A stretch of 64,000 nt of DNA from Motilibacter rhizosphaerae (lineage in GTDB: Bacteria; Actinomycetota; Actinomycetes; Motilibacterales; Motilibacteraceae). The notes beneath the pieces were generated by a model that searched no databases, was not told the DNA's origin, and saw nothing but the letters and a program-made list of their open reading frames with translations. Position 1 is the first letter of the stretch. Every line of letters begins with the position of its first letter. A program made the position numbers and the translations under genes. The DNA is taken from the NCBI RefSeq assembly GCF_004216915.1, contig NZ_SGXD01000002.1, forward strand, positions 682,001 through 746,000, in the 5' to 3' direction. Below are positions 43,796-53,318 of this stretch, one piece after another.

Positions 43796-44676
43796 CACCG
43801 GGAGAGCGCCCCCCGCGCGCGGTCGGCCCCCGGCAGGTGGCCGGGGGAGAGCCGGCCCTCCTTGCCGGTCCGGCGCCAGCGCGCCTCGCACCACGAGTAG
43901 AGCCCGAACGCCAGCAGCCCCAGCGCGATGGCGACGAGGACCGCACGCCCTCCGCCGTGGCCCACGAGCTCGCGCAGCGACTGGTCGAGCCCCTCCGCCT
44001 TCTTCGGGTCGAAGGTGCGTGCGGCGTCGAGGAAGAACCAGCCGATGACGGCGAAGACCACGCCGCGCCCGGTCGTGCCGACGATGCCGACGGCCTCGAC
44101 GACCCGTCGCGTGCGCGGGCCCATCTGGCCGGTCTTGAGGTGCTTCTCGAAGCGGCGCGTGATGCCGCTCGCGACCTGCGCGACGCCGCCGATGACGAGC
44201 CCCGCGCCGATCGCCGCGACGAGCCACCGGCCGTAGGAGTGCTGCATGAGGCCGGCGCCGCTGCCCTCCCCCGCCGACGAGCTGCGGTGCTGGAGCACCG
44301 CCCACGCGCCGTAGGTCAGCACGGCGTACGCGCCGGCGCGGAAGGCCGAGCCGACGCGCTTCGCGACGCGCTTCTTGGCGTCGGGCTCGCCCCGCCCGCC
44401 CCAGACCGCGTCGACGAGCCGGTAGACCGCGTAGCAGGCGAGGCCGACCACCAGCAGCCAGAGCAGCGCCGGGCCGTCGGGCTGCTGCGCGAGCTCCTGG
44501 AACGCGCCCTTCTGGTTGGCCTGCTGGCGCGGGTGGTGCCCCAGGCCGAGCTGCAGGGCGATCCACCCCATCAGCAGGTACGTCGTGCCGCGGGCCGCGA
44601 AGCCGACGCGGGCGACCCGGTCCACGACCGGGGAGTCGGCGGCGCGCCGGGCGGCGCCGGCGGGGTCTGCGTCCAT
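43795..44676 (-). CDS. DUF1206 domain-containing membrane protein
   Basis: 293 residues with about six hydrophobic helices arranged as three two-helix DUF1206 repeats. Each begins with an R-x-G-x-x-A/G-R-G-like element (VDRVARVGFAARGTTYLLMG near 20, KRVGSAFRAGAYAVLTYG near 105, EAVGIVGTTGRGVVFAVIG near 190). Function unknown. The ATG at 44676 has AGGAGGG upstream. First gene of the lipid operon and divergent from the phospholipase D-like gene. Confidence 0.9.
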   Translation of the reverse strand: MDADPAGAARRAADSPVVDRVARVGFAARGTTYLLMGWIALQLGLGHHPRQQANQKGAFQELAQQPDGPALLWLLVVGLACYAVYRLVDAVWGGRGEPDAKKRVAKRVGSAFRAGAYAVLTYGAWAVLQHRSSSAGEGSGAGLMQHSYGRWLVAAIGAGLVIGGVAQVASGITRRFEKHLKTGQMGPRTRRVVEAVGIVGTTGRGVVFAVIGWFFLDAARTFDPKKAEGLDQSLRELVGHGGGRAVLVAIALGLLAFGLYSWCEARWRRTGKEGRLSPGHLPGADRARGALSR

Positions 44677-44774
44677 GGGTCCCTCCTCGTTGATCATCTG
44701 TGCCCCTACAGACGCTCGTCGAACCGGCCCGACCGGCGGTGGTGCCCCGGCCACCGGTCGTGCATGATCCACGG

Positions 44775-46385
44775 ATGGGCCGGGCCGACGACCGCAGCGT
44801 CGACGGCTGGTTCCTCACCGCTGAGGAGCGCGGCACCCCGGCCTCGACCGTGCGGGCCTGGACCGCGGGCAACCTCGTGCGGGCGCACGTCCACGGCCGG
44901 TCCTACTTCGCGCGGCTGCACGAGGTCGTCGAGGCGATGGGACGCGGCGACGAGCTGGCGCTGCTGGCGTTCCGCGTCGACGGCGACGAGCTGCTGCTGC
45001 AGCGGCCGGGCTCCGCGGTCGCGGAGACGTTCTGCCGCGCGGTGCGCCGGGGGGTGGCCGTGCGCGGCCTGGTGTGGCGCTCCCAGCCCCACGCCCTGGA
45101 GCAGAGCGAGGAGGAGAACGCCGCCTTCGTCCGCGAGCTGCAGCAGGTGGGCGGCGACCTCCTGCTCGACGCCCGGACCCGGCGGGGCGGGTCGCACCAC
45201 CAGAAGCTCGTCGTCGCCCAGCACCCGCGGGAGCCGCAGCGCGACGTGGCGTTCCTCGGCGGGATCGACCTCGCGCGCAGCCGCAACGACGACGCCGACC
45301 ACGCCGGAGACCCGCAGCCGATGCCGTTCCCGGCGGTCTTCGGGGAGCGGCCGCCGTGGCACGACGTGCAGGTGGAGGTGCAGGGCCCGGCCGTCGGCGA
45401 CCTGTCCCTGACCTTCCGCGAGCGCTGGGACGGCAGCTCGCCGCTCGACCTGCCGAGCCCGCTGCGCATGCTGTGGGACCGGACCTGGCACGCGGGGGTC
45501 GTCACGGGCAGCGCGCTGCCGGACCCGCTGCCGGACCCGCCGGAGGCCGGCCCGCACCTCGTGCAGGTCCTGCGGACCTACCCCGCCCGCTGGCGGCGCT
45601 ACCCGTTCGCCCCGCTGGGCGAGCGGAGCATCGCCGCGGCCTACCGCAAGGTGCTCGCGCGCGCGCACCGGCTGGTCTACGTCGAGGACCAGTACCTCTG
45701 GGCGCCCGGCGTGGCGCGCCTGCTCGCGCACGCGCTGCGCAGCGACCCCGAGCTCCACCTCGTGGCCGTGGTCCCGCGCTGGGCCGACAAGGAGGGCAGG
45801 CAGGCGCTCCCGAGTCTCATCGGCCGCGAGCGCGCCATCGACGTCTGCCGGGCGGCGGGGCGGGACCGCTTCGCGATCTACGACGTCGAGAGCCCCGAGG
45901 GCGTCCCCGTCTACGTGCACGCGAAGGTCGTCGTGGTCGACGACACCTGGGCGATGGTCGGGTCGGACAACCTCAACCGCCGCTCGTGGACCCACGACAG
46001 CGAGCTGTCCTGCGCCGTGCTCGACGAGACCAGGGACGAGCGGGAGCCGCGGGACCCGAGCGGGCGCGGCGACGGGGCCCGCGCCTTCGCCCGCGACCTG
46101 CGCCTCACGCTGTGGCGCGAGCACCTCGAGCGCGCCGCGGACGGCTCGGAGGACGACGACCTGCTCGACCCCCGGTCCGCCTTCCTCGCCGCTCGCGCCT
46201 CCGCCGAGGCGCTCGACGCGTGGTACGCCGGAGGCCGTACGGGGCCGCGCCCCGCGGGCCGGCTGCGGGCGCACGTCCCCGAGCGGGTGCGCCGCAGGGA
46301 CCGCGCCTGGGCCGTCCCCGTCTCGCGGCTGGTCTACGACCCCGACGGCAGGGCGTGGCGCGACCGTCTGCGGCACCGCCGGTAG
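44775..46385 (+). CDS. Phospholipase D-like phosphodiesterase/phosphatidyltransferase
   Basis: 536-residue PLD-superfamily enzyme with two HKD half-sites: GSHHQKLVV followed by VAFLGGIDLARSRND (about 148-185), and VYVHAKVVVVDD followed by AMVGSDNLNRRSWTHDSE (about 380-415). It carries no signal peptide and resembles cardiolipin-synthase/PLD proteins, including RLVYVEDQYLW before the second site. It may hydrolyse or transfer phosphatidyl groups. No ribosome-binding site precedes the ATG; CATGAT lies 7 bp upstream. Divergent from the DUF1206-kinase-PAP2 operon. Only 6 bp separate its stop from the convergent LacI stop. Confidence 0.9.
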   Translation: MGRADDRSVDGWFLTAEERGTPASTVRAWTAGNLVRAHVHGRSYFARLHEVVEAMGRGDELALLAFRVDGDELLLQRPGSAVAETFCRAVRRGVAVRGLVWRSQPHALEQSEEENAAFVRELQQVGGDLLLDARTRRGGSHHQKLVVAQHPREPQRDVAFLGGIDLARSRNDDADHAGDPQPMPFPAVFGERPPWHDVQVEVQGPAVGDLSLTFRERWDGSSPLDLPSPLRMLWDRTWHAGVVTGSALPDPLPDPPEAGPHLVQVLRTYPARWRRYPFAPLGERSIAAAYRKVLARAHRLVYVEDQYLWAPGVARLLAHALRSDPELHLVAVVPRWADKEGRQALPSLIGRERAIDVCRAAGRDRFAIYDVESPEGVPVYVHAKVVVVDDTWAMVGSDNLNRRSWTHDSELSCAVLDETRDEREPRDPSGRGDGARAFARDLRLTLWREHLERAADGSEDDDLLDPRSAFLAARASAEALDAWYAGGRTGPRPAGRLRAHVPERVRRRDRAWAVPVSRLVYDPDGRAWRDRLRHRR

Positions 46386-46391
46386 CTCCCC

Positions 46392-47402
46392 CTAGCGCGG
46401 GCGCGTGCTCCCGCGCTCGACGAGCCGCATGCCGGCCGTGTGCAGCACCCGCCCCTCCGGCCCGGTCCCCTGCAGCCGCTGCCACAGCAGGTCGACGGCC
46501 ACCCGGGCGACCTCCTGGCGCCCCGGGTCCACGGTCGTGAGCGCCGGCAGGGTGAAGCGCGAGTCCTCGGTGTCGTCGAAGCCCACGACCGCGACGTCGT
46601 CCGGGACGCGCAGGCCGCGTACCTGCAGCTCGTGCATGGCGCCGATCGCGAGCGCGTCGTTGAACGCGACGACCCCGTCGGGGCGCACCCCGGTCTCGAG
46701 CACGCCGGCGATGCCCCTGGCCCCGTGCCCGCGGCGCCAGCCCTCGTCGGTCCAGGCCACCAGCCGCTCGTCGACCTCGAGGCCCGCGGCCGCGAGCGCG
46801 GAGCAGTAGCCCTGGTAGCGCAGGACCGACGTGCCGCCGGGGTTCTCGTGGGGGGCGCCGAGCACGGCGATGCGCCGGCACCCCGTCTCCAGCAGCAGCT
46901 CGGTCGCCGCGCGCGCCCCCTCGACGTTGTGCATCGTCACGTGGTCCAGCGCGGGCGAGAACAGCTGCTCCCCCAGGAGCACGAGGGGGTAGTCCACCTC
47001 GAGCAGCGCGACGTCCTCGGGGCCCATGCCCACGGGGCTGAAGAGCAGGCCGTCGACCAGGCGCTGGCGGGCGGCGGACAGCACCGCGAGCTCGTTCGCC
47101 CGGGAGAACCCCGTGGGCTCCACCACGACCTTGAGCCCGCGCTGCCGTGCCGCCGCGAGCACCTCGTCCGCGAGCTCGGCGAAGTACGGCTGCCCGATCT
47201 CCGGCACGACCAGCCCGATGACGCCGGTACGGCCGGAGCGCAGGCTCCGCGCGGAGGCGTTGATCTGGTAGCCGAGAGCGGCGACCGCCTCGAGCACCCG
47301 GTCCCGGGTCTGGGCGCGGATGTAGGGGTAGTCGTTGAGGACGTTGGAGACCGTCTTCGTGGAGACACCGGCCAGCCGGGCGACGTCGGCCATCGTCGCC
47401 AC
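46392..47402 (-). CDS. LacI family transcriptional regulator of the arabinoside operon
   Basis: 336-residue repressor. The head MADVARLAGVSTKTVSNVLNDYPYI (residues 4-28), hinge INASARSLRSG, and sugar-binding sensor domain (about 60-336) are all intact. The GTG at 47402 follows GAGGGGGGTGG. Last gene of the operon with ABC importer, GH3 and GH51 (62 bp after GH51), so it likely represses this operon and responds to arabinose or an arabinoside. It is a close paralogue of the LacI at 35766-36809. Confidence 0.93.
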   Translation of the reverse strand: MATMADVARLAGVSTKTVSNVLNDYPYIRAQTRDRVLEAVAALGYQINASARSLRSGRTGVIGLVVPEIGQPYFAELADEVLAAARQRGLKVVVEPTGFSRANELAVLSAARQRLVDGLLFSPVGMGPEDVALLEVDYPLVLLGEQLFSPALDHVTMHNVEGARAATELLLETGCRRIAVLGAPHENPGGTSVLRYQGYCSALAAAGLEVDERLVAWTDEGWRRGHGARGIAGVLETGVRPDGVVAFNDALAIGAMHELQVRGLRVPDDVAVVGFDDTEDSRFTLPALTTVDPGRQEVARVAVDLLWQRLQGTGPEGRVLHTAGMRLVERGSTRPR

Positions 47403-47464
47403 CGTCCACCCCCCTCGACCGCCCGCGCCCATCGTCGCACGCACCGGGAGGCGGGCCGGCGGGG

Positions 47465-48985
47465 TCAGCTCGCGGACAGCACCGCGAAGGCGTGCGGCGG
47501 CAGGGTGAGCCGGACCCCCGCCGCCGTCGGCACGAGCGCGTCGTCCACCGCACGGGGCACGACCGCGTCCGGCCGCTGCGCGGTGTTGTGCGCGACCCCG
47601 GCGTCCGCGGCGAGCAGCCGCGCCGAGAAGGTCCGGACCGCGCTCCCGCGCAGGTCGAGCTCGACGTCGAGCGGCTCGGCCGAGAGGTTCGACACGGACA
47701 CGTGGCAGCGGCCGTCGCGCACGCTCGCCGACGCCGACACCGTGCGGACAGCGGTGCCGTCCACGTCGCGCTCGCCCGTCGGCGCGGCCACGTGCACCGG
47801 CACCGCGACGGCGTCGTGGTGCACGGTGCTCATCTCGAAGACGTGGAACGTCGGGGTCCGCACCAGTGCGCCGGTCTGCTCGTCCACGAGCAGCATCGCC
47901 TGCAGCACGTTGACGGTCTGGGCGATGTTGGCCATGACGACGCGCTCGGCCAGCCGGTGGAAGACGTCGAACGTCAGCGAGGCCACCAGGGCGTCGCGCA
48001 TCGTCCCCTGCTGGAAGAGGAACCCCGGATTGGTGCCGGGCTCGACGTCCCACCACGTCCCCCACTCGTCGACGACGAGGCCGACCTCGCGGTCGGGGTC
48101 GTAGCGGTCCATGACCGCGATGTGCTGGCGCAGCAGGGGTTCGATGCGCTGCGCGGCCCGGATGGTGCGCCAGTAGTCGTCCTCGTCGAACTCGGTGGCG
48201 CTGCCCTTCGCCGTCCAGGTGCCGCCGATCGTGTAGTAGTGCACCGAGACCGCCTGGAACGGCAGCGCGGGGAACGGGCCCGTCCGCAGCTCCGCGACGG
48301 CGCGCATGAGCGCCTCGGTCCAGGCGACGTCGTCCTCCGAAGCGCCGGCCGCGACCCGGTAGAGCACGTTGTCGCCGTAGTCGCGGCAGAACGTCGCGTA
48401 CTGGCGGGCGAGGTCGGCGTACGCCTCGGGGCGCATGTGACCTCCGCACCCCCACGGCTCGTTGCCGATCCCCCAGAAGCGCACGGGCCACGGCTCGTCC
48501 CGGCCGTTCTGCCTGCGCAGCTCGACCATGGGCGAGGAACCGCTGCGGGTGAGGTACTCCACCCACTCGCTCATCTCGCGGACGCTGCCGGAGCCGACGT
48601 TGCCGGCGACGTAGGCCTCGGCGCCGAGCAGCTCGCACAGGGCCATGAACTCGTGCGTGCCGAAGGAGTTGTCCTCCTCGACGCCACCCCAGTGCGTGTT
48701 GACCATGCGCGGGCGGGCTTCCCGCGGCCCGACGCCGTCACGCCAGTGGTACTCGTCGGCGAAGCAGCCGCCGGGCCAGCGCAGGTTGGGGATGGCCAGC
48801 TCGCGCAGGGCGTCCACGACGTCCTTGCGGATGCCGCCGACGTGCGGGGTCTCCGCGTCCTCGCCGACCCAGAACCCGCCGTAGATGCAGCGCCCCAGGT
48901 GCTCGGCGAAGTGGCCGTAGACGTGGCGGCTGATGGTCGGGCCGGGGATGTCGGCGTTGACGATGATCCTGGCGGCAGCGGGCAC
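47465..48985 (-). CDS. Alpha-L-arabinofuranosidase, glycoside hydrolase family 51
   Basis: 506-residue intracellular GH51 enzyme releasing arabinose from arabino-oligosaccharides. It opens RIIVNADIPGPTISRHVYGHFAEHLGRCIYGG (in parts). The acid/base is Glu176 (WGIGNEPWG) and the nucleophile Glu307 (VVDEWGTWW), and the catalytic barrel is followed by a C-terminal beta-sandwich (about 385-506). Length is typical (~500). The GTG start follows AGAGGAG. No signal peptide, so its substrates must be imported, consistent with the ABC genes upstream. Confidence 0.95.
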   Translation of the reverse strand: MPAAARIIVNADIPGPTISRHVYGHFAEHLGRCIYGGFWVGEDAETPHVGGIRKDVVDALRELAIPNLRWPGGCFADEYHWRDGVGPREARPRMVNTHWGGVEEDNSFGTHEFMALCELLGAEAYVAGNVGSGSVREMSEWVEYLTRSGSSPMVELRRQNGRDEPWPVRFWGIGNEPWGCGGHMRPEAYADLARQYATFCRDYGDNVLYRVAAGASEDDVAWTEALMRAVAELRTGPFPALPFQAVSVHYYTIGGTWTAKGSATEFDEDDYWRTIRAAQRIEPLLRQHIAVMDRYDPDREVGLVVDEWGTWWDVEPGTNPGFLFQQGTMRDALVASLTFDVFHRLAERVVMANIAQTVNVLQAMLLVDEQTGALVRTPTFHVFEMSTVHHDAVAVPVHVAAPTGERDVDGTAVRTVSASASVRDGRCHVSVSNLSAEPLDVELDLRGSAVRTFSARLLAADAGVAHNTAQRPDAVVPRAVDDALVPTAAGVRLTLPPHAFAVLSAS

Positions 48986-49031
48986 CGAGGCGCTCCTCTG
49001 GACTCGTGGTGGGCTCAGCGGTGGGCGGTGG

Positions 49032-51359
49032 TCAGGCCGGCGCGCCGAGCGCGTCGAGCGCGGTGGTGCTGACCTCCACGAGCCGCGGGTCCCCGGACGT
49101 CACGACGTGCACGGCACCGGTGAGCTCGAGGGACGCCTCGACCTCGCGGTGGGCGCAGCTGCTGCCGACCCAGAGGTCGACCGGTCCGGGCTCGACGACC
49201 CGCACCATCGACCGGTCGCTCAGGGCCAGGCGCGTGGTGGGCACGGAGAAGACCACCTCGGCGGCCGCGCCGGCGGCGAGCTCCACCCGCGCGTACGCCA
49301 GCAGCTGGGCGACGGGCCGGACCACGCTGGCGTCGCGGTCGTGGGCGTAGAGCTGCACGACGTCCGCGCCGTCGCGGCTGCCCGTGTTGGTGACGCGCAC
49401 GCGGGCGACGAACGAGCCACCCGCCTCGACGGTCGGGTCCACGACGAGGTCGCGGTGCTCGAAGGTGGTGTAGGACAGGCCGAACCCGAAGGGCCGCACC
49501 GGCGTGCTGTCCGTGCTCGTGATCTCGGAGGGCCCGGCGAGGAACGGGTGGAGGTACGAGTACGGCTGGGACCCGGCGCTGCGCGGGAGGCTCACGGGCA
49601 GCCGCCCGGAGGGCGTGGTGCGCCCGCAGAGGACCTGCGCCAGGGCGACGGCCCCCTCCTCCCCGGGGAAGAACGCCTGCACAGCAGCGGCGACGGCGCC
49701 CTCGCCGTCGAGGGCCCAGCCGAGGGCGTACGGACGGCCGGTCAGCACGACGAGCACGACCGGCGTCCCCGTCGCCACGAGGGCCTCGACGAGCTCGCGC
49801 TGCACCCCCGGCAGCTCGAGGGACTCGGCGTCGTTGCCCTCCCCGACGGTGCCGCGGCCGAAGAGCCCGGCCTGGTCCCCGACGACGACCACCGCGACCT
49901 CCGCGCCGCGGGCCGCCTCCACCGCGCCCGGGAAGCCGGAGCGGTCGTCCCCCTCGACGGTGCAGCCGGCGGCGTGCACCACCTCGGCGGACGGCAGCTC
50001 GGCGCGCAGCGCCTCGAGCACCGTGGGGATGGCGATCCCCGTCGGCACCTCGGGGTGGTGGGCCAGCACGTGGTTGACGAACGAGTAGCAGCCGAGCAGC
50101 GCCTCGGGACGGTCGGCGTTCGGACCGATGACGGCGATGCGGCGCGGGGCGACGAGCGGCAGGGTGCCGTCGTTCGCCAGCAGCACCAGGGACTCGGCGG
50201 CCAGGTCGCGCGCGAGGTCCCGGTGCTCCTGGGAGTCCAGGTCCGGAGCGGCCGGCGGCTCGCCCGCGAACGTCTCGTCCAGCAGCCCGAGCTCCTCCTT
50301 CTGCGCGAGGACGCGCAGCACCGCGCGGTCGACGTACGCCTCGTCCACGTCGCCGTCGCGGACGGCACCGGCGAGCGGCTCGAGGTACGCGTCGCCCGTC
50401 GGCAGCTCGACGTCGATGCCCGCCTGCAGCGCGAGCCCCGCGGCGCGGGCCTTGTCCGCGGCGAGCTGCTGGGTCACGTGGAGGAAGTCCACGGCGAAGT
50501 AGTCCGCGACGACGACGCCCGTGAACCCCCAGCGCTCGCGCAGGACCTCGGTGAGGTAGTGCGGGTCGGAGGCGAGCGGCACGCCGTCCACCGCGACGTA
50601 CGCGTTCATGACCGAGCGCGCCCCGCCGTCGAGCAGCGCCATCTCGAACGGCGGCAGGAAGACGTCGGCGATCTCCCGCGGCCCCGCGCTCACCGGGGCG
50701 TGGTTCCGTCCCGCGACCGAGGCGGAGTAGCCCACGAAGTGCTTGAGCGTCGCGTGGACGCCGGCGGACTGCAGGCCGCGGACGTACGCCGTCCCCACCG
50801 TGCCGACGAGGTACGGGTCCTCGCCGACGCACTCGTCCACCCGGCCCCAGCGCGCGTCGCGGACGACGTCGAGGACGGGGGCGAGGCCCTGGTGGACGCC
50901 CAGCTGCCGCATGGAGCCGCCGATCGCCCGCGCCGCGCGCTCGACGAGGTCGGGGTCGAACGACGCGCCCCACGCCAGCGGAGTCGGGTACGTCGCGGCT
51001 CGCCACGCCGCCAGGCCGGTCAGGCACTCCTCGTGCACCAGCGCGGGGATGCCCAGGCGGGTCTCCTCGACGAGCCGCCGCTGCTGGCGCCACAGCCACG
51101 CCACCCGCTCCCCCGGGTCGACGGGACGCGTCCCGTAGACCCGGGTGAGGTGGCCGAGTCCGTGGCGGGTGGCCGCGCGGAGCTCCTCCGACGTGGCCGG
51201 GTCCTGGGTGCCCGTCATCGCGTCCTGCATGGGGGCGACGGCACCGCCCCCCTGGTCCACCCAGAACCCCACCAGCTGGGCCAGCTTCTCCTCGAGGGTC
51301 ATCCGCGCGTGGAGCGCGTGCACGCGCGGCGACACGTCCGGGACGGCAGGCAGGGGCAT
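49032..51359 (-). CDS. Glycoside hydrolase family 3 beta-xylosidase/arabinosidase/glucosidase
   Basis: 775-residue GH3 enzyme. The TIM-barrel domain (about 20-325) has the probable nucleophile Asp286 in VVADYFAVDFLH; the second domain holds LLANDGTLPLV and GRPYALGW; and a fibronectin-like C-terminal domain (about 640-740) is present. The overall pattern (HEECLTG, KHFVGYSASVAGRNHAP) is like bifunctional xylosidase/arabinosidase members. No signal peptide. AAGGAG lies upstream of the ATG. In this operon it likely trims imported xylo- or arabino-oligosaccharides together with GH51. Confidence 0.93.
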   Translation of the reverse strand: MPLPAVPDVSPRVHALHARMTLEEKLAQLVGFWVDQGGGAVAPMQDAMTGTQDPATSEELRAATRHGLGHLTRVYGTRPVDPGERVAWLWRQQRRLVEETRLGIPALVHEECLTGLAAWRAATYPTPLAWGASFDPDLVERAARAIGGSMRQLGVHQGLAPVLDVVRDARWGRVDECVGEDPYLVGTVGTAYVRGLQSAGVHATLKHFVGYSASVAGRNHAPVSAGPREIADVFLPPFEMALLDGGARSVMNAYVAVDGVPLASDPHYLTEVLRERWGFTGVVVADYFAVDFLHVTQQLAADKARAAGLALQAGIDVELPTGDAYLEPLAGAVRDGDVDEAYVDRAVLRVLAQKEELGLLDETFAGEPPAAPDLDSQEHRDLARDLAAESLVLLANDGTLPLVAPRRIAVIGPNADRPEALLGCYSFVNHVLAHHPEVPTGIAIPTVLEALRAELPSAEVVHAAGCTVEGDDRSGFPGAVEAARGAEVAVVVVGDQAGLFGRGTVGEGNDAESLELPGVQRELVEALVATGTPVVLVVLTGRPYALGWALDGEGAVAAAVQAFFPGEEGAVALAQVLCGRTTPSGRLPVSLPRSAGSQPYSYLHPFLAGPSEITSTDSTPVRPFGFGLSYTTFEHRDLVVDPTVEAGGSFVARVRVTNTGSRDGADVVQLYAHDRDASVVRPVAQLLAYARVELAAGAAAEVVFSVPTTRLALSDRSMVRVVEPGPVDLWVGSSCAHREVEASLELTGAVHVVTSGDPRLVEVSTTALDALGAPA

Positions 51360-51408
51360 CGGAGGGATCTCCTTCGGTGGGGGAGGCGGCCCGGCTCGCG
51401 GCCGGTGC

Positions 51409-52290
51409 TCAGCCCTTCACGGCTCCCGTGAGGCCTCCGACGATGCGCCGCTCGAACAGGCTGAAGAACGCCAGGGCCGGCAGCATCGAGAGCGAGGTGA
51501 AGGCCAGGACCTTCGCGGTGTCCACGGAGTACTCCGAGGCGAAGGCCTGCACGCCGAGGGGCAGGGTGTACGACGAGTCGTTGTTGAGGATGAACAGCGG
51601 CAGCAGGTAGCTGTTCCAGCTGGCGATGAAGGCGAGGATGCCGACGGTGATGACACCGGCCTTCGACAGCGGCAGCACCATGCGCCAGAAGAACCCGAGC
51701 CGGCTGCACCCGTCGACCTCGGCGGCCTCCTGCAGCTCCGCGGGGATGGCCCGCAGGAACGGCACGAGGATGATGACCGTCGTGGGCAGCCCGAAGCCGA
51801 TCTGCGGGAGGATCACCCCGGCGAGGCTGTTCATCAGCCCCAGGTCCTTGACCAGGATGTAGAGCGGCGTGATGGCGACCGTCATCGGGAACATCAGCCC
51901 CGAGGCGAACAGCGCGTACATCACCCCGCGCCCGCGGAAGTGGTAGCGGGCGAGCACGAAGCTCACCATGAGCCCGAAGGCGACGACACCGAGGGTCGTG
52001 AGCGTCGCGGCGACCGCGGAGTTCCACGCCTCGTGCCAGAAGGTGCTGCCGGTGAGCACGTCGACGTAGTTGGAGAAGACCCAGGGGTGCGGCAGGCCCG
52101 AGGGGTCGTTGGTGATCTGCGAGTTCGTCCGGAAGCCGCCGAGGATGATGTAGATGACGGGCGCCAGCATCACCCCGACGAGCAGCAGCGCGACGAAGTA
52201 GACCGACGGGCTGCCCCACCCGGGGCGGCCGGACCGGCGCGGCTGCGGGGCGACGGGCGCCGGCGCAGCCTGGACGGCGACGGCGGACAT
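51409..52290 (-). CDS. Carbohydrate ABC transporter permease, MalG type
   Basis: 293-residue permease with about six helices, the first preceded by an Ala/Pro-rich tail. The EAA motif is ELQEAAEVDGCSRLGFFWRMVLPL (about 205, in parts), followed by IASWNSYLLPLFILNN, conserved in this subfamily. The ATG overlaps the partner permease's TGA (TGATG). Member of the arabinoside operon; 49 bp before GH3. Confidence 0.93.
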   Translation of the reverse strand: MSAVAVQAAPAPVAPQPRRSGRPGWGSPSVYFVALLLVGVMLAPVIYIILGGFRTNSQITNDPSGLPHPWVFSNYVDVLTGSTFWHEAWNSAVAATLTTLGVVAFGLMVSFVLARYHFRGRGVMYALFASGLMFPMTVAITPLYILVKDLGLMNSLAGVILPQIGFGLPTTVIILVPFLRAIPAELQEAAEVDGCSRLGFFWRMVLPLSKAGVITVGILAFIASWNSYLLPLFILNNDSSYTLPLGVQAFASEYSVDTAKVLAFTSLSMLPALAFFSLFERRIVGGLTGAVKG

Positions 52291-53309
52291 CAGCGACCAC
52301 CTCCGGTGAGGGCGCCCTGCGTGTCGCGCCGCAGCACGAAGCGCTGGTAGATGAGGGCGACGACGAGCGAGATCAGGAAGAGCACGACGGCGACGGCGTT
52401 GCCGTAGCCGAAGGCGCCGGCGTTGCGGCCGTTGGAGACCATGTACGTCGCCATCGTCGAGGTGCCGGCGGTCGAGGAGATGTACTGGCCCCAGACGATG
52501 TACGTGAGGTCGAACAGCTGCAGGGCGCCGATGATCGAGAGGAACGCCCAGATGCGCAGCGTGGGCCCGAGCAGCGGCAGCGTGATGCGCCGCTGGATCT
52601 GCCAGTAGCTCGCGCCGTCGATCGCGGCCGCCTCGTTGAGCTCGGTGGGGATGCCCTGCAGGCCGGCGAGCATGATGATGACGGCGAAGCCGACGTACTT
52701 CCACGTGATGATGCCGATGAGCGTCCAGATCGCCACCGACGGGCTGGAGAGCCAGTCGGTCTTCAGGGCGGTGAAGCCCGCCTTCTGCAGCAGGCCGTTC
52801 ACCGCGCCGTCGGTCTGCAGCATCAGCGACCAGCCGGTGCCGACGACGACCTCGGCGATGACGTACGGCACGAAGAGCAGCACGCGCAGCAGGGACTGCC
52901 CGCGCATCCTGCGGTTGAGCAGCAGCGCCAGGAGGATCGAGAGCGGACCCTGGATGACGAGCGAGAACACCACGATGAGCCCGTTGTGCAGCAGGGCGCT
53001 ATGGAAGTCGGGGTCCTCCAGGATGGTCGTGTAGTTCCTGAAGCCGACGAAGTCGGTCGCCTTGCCGTAGCCGTGCCAGTCGAAGAAGCCGTAGTAGGCG
53101 GCCATAGCGACCGGGAAGATGACGAAGGCGAGGAAGACGACCAGCGCGGGGGCGGACAGGAGCGCGATCTCGAGCCGGGCGCGCCAGCTGCCGCTCCCCC
53201 GGCTGCGGCGGCGGGCCGGGGGCAGCGCGACCGCCGCGCTGCCCCCGCCCCCTACCACGCCCGTGCGAGTCGGCGCCGCAGCGCTCGTGCCCTCACTGTG
53301 GGCTGCCAT
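52290..53309 (-). CDS. Sugar ABC transporter permease, MalF type
   Basis: 339-residue permease. A long low-complexity cytoplasmic N-terminus (1-45, Gly/Ala/Arg-rich) precedes six predicted helices. The EAA motif is ELNEAAAIDGASYWQI followed by ITLPLLGP (about 227-250). The bases before the ATG read CTCCTCC, not a ribosome-binding site, so translation probably depends on coupling to the binding-protein gene that ends 9 bp upstream. Member of the arabinoside operon. Confidence 0.92.
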   Translation of the reverse strand: MAAHSEGTSAAAPTRTGVVGGGGSAAVALPPARRRSRGSGSWRARLEIALLSAPALVVFLAFVIFPVAMAAYYGFFDWHGYGKATDFVGFRNYTTILEDPDFHSALLHNGLIVVFSLVIQGPLSILLALLLNRRMRGQSLLRVLLFVPYVIAEVVVGTGWSLMLQTDGAVNGLLQKAGFTALKTDWLSSPSVAIWTLIGIITWKYVGFAVIIMLAGLQGIPTELNEAAAIDGASYWQIQRRITLPLLGPTLRIWAFLSIIGALQLFDLTYIVWGQYISSTAGTSTMATYMVSNGRNAGAFGYGNAVAVVLFLISLVVALIYQRFVLRRDTQGALTGGGR

Positions 53310-53318
53310 CGGAGGAGC

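Noticed and set aside
44759-44774. GTGCATGATCCACG resembles half of the palindrome at 4729-4770 (one extra base)
   Set aside because: Only about 13 bases match with an insertion, there is no second arm, and it lies at the start of the phospholipase D gene; probably chance.
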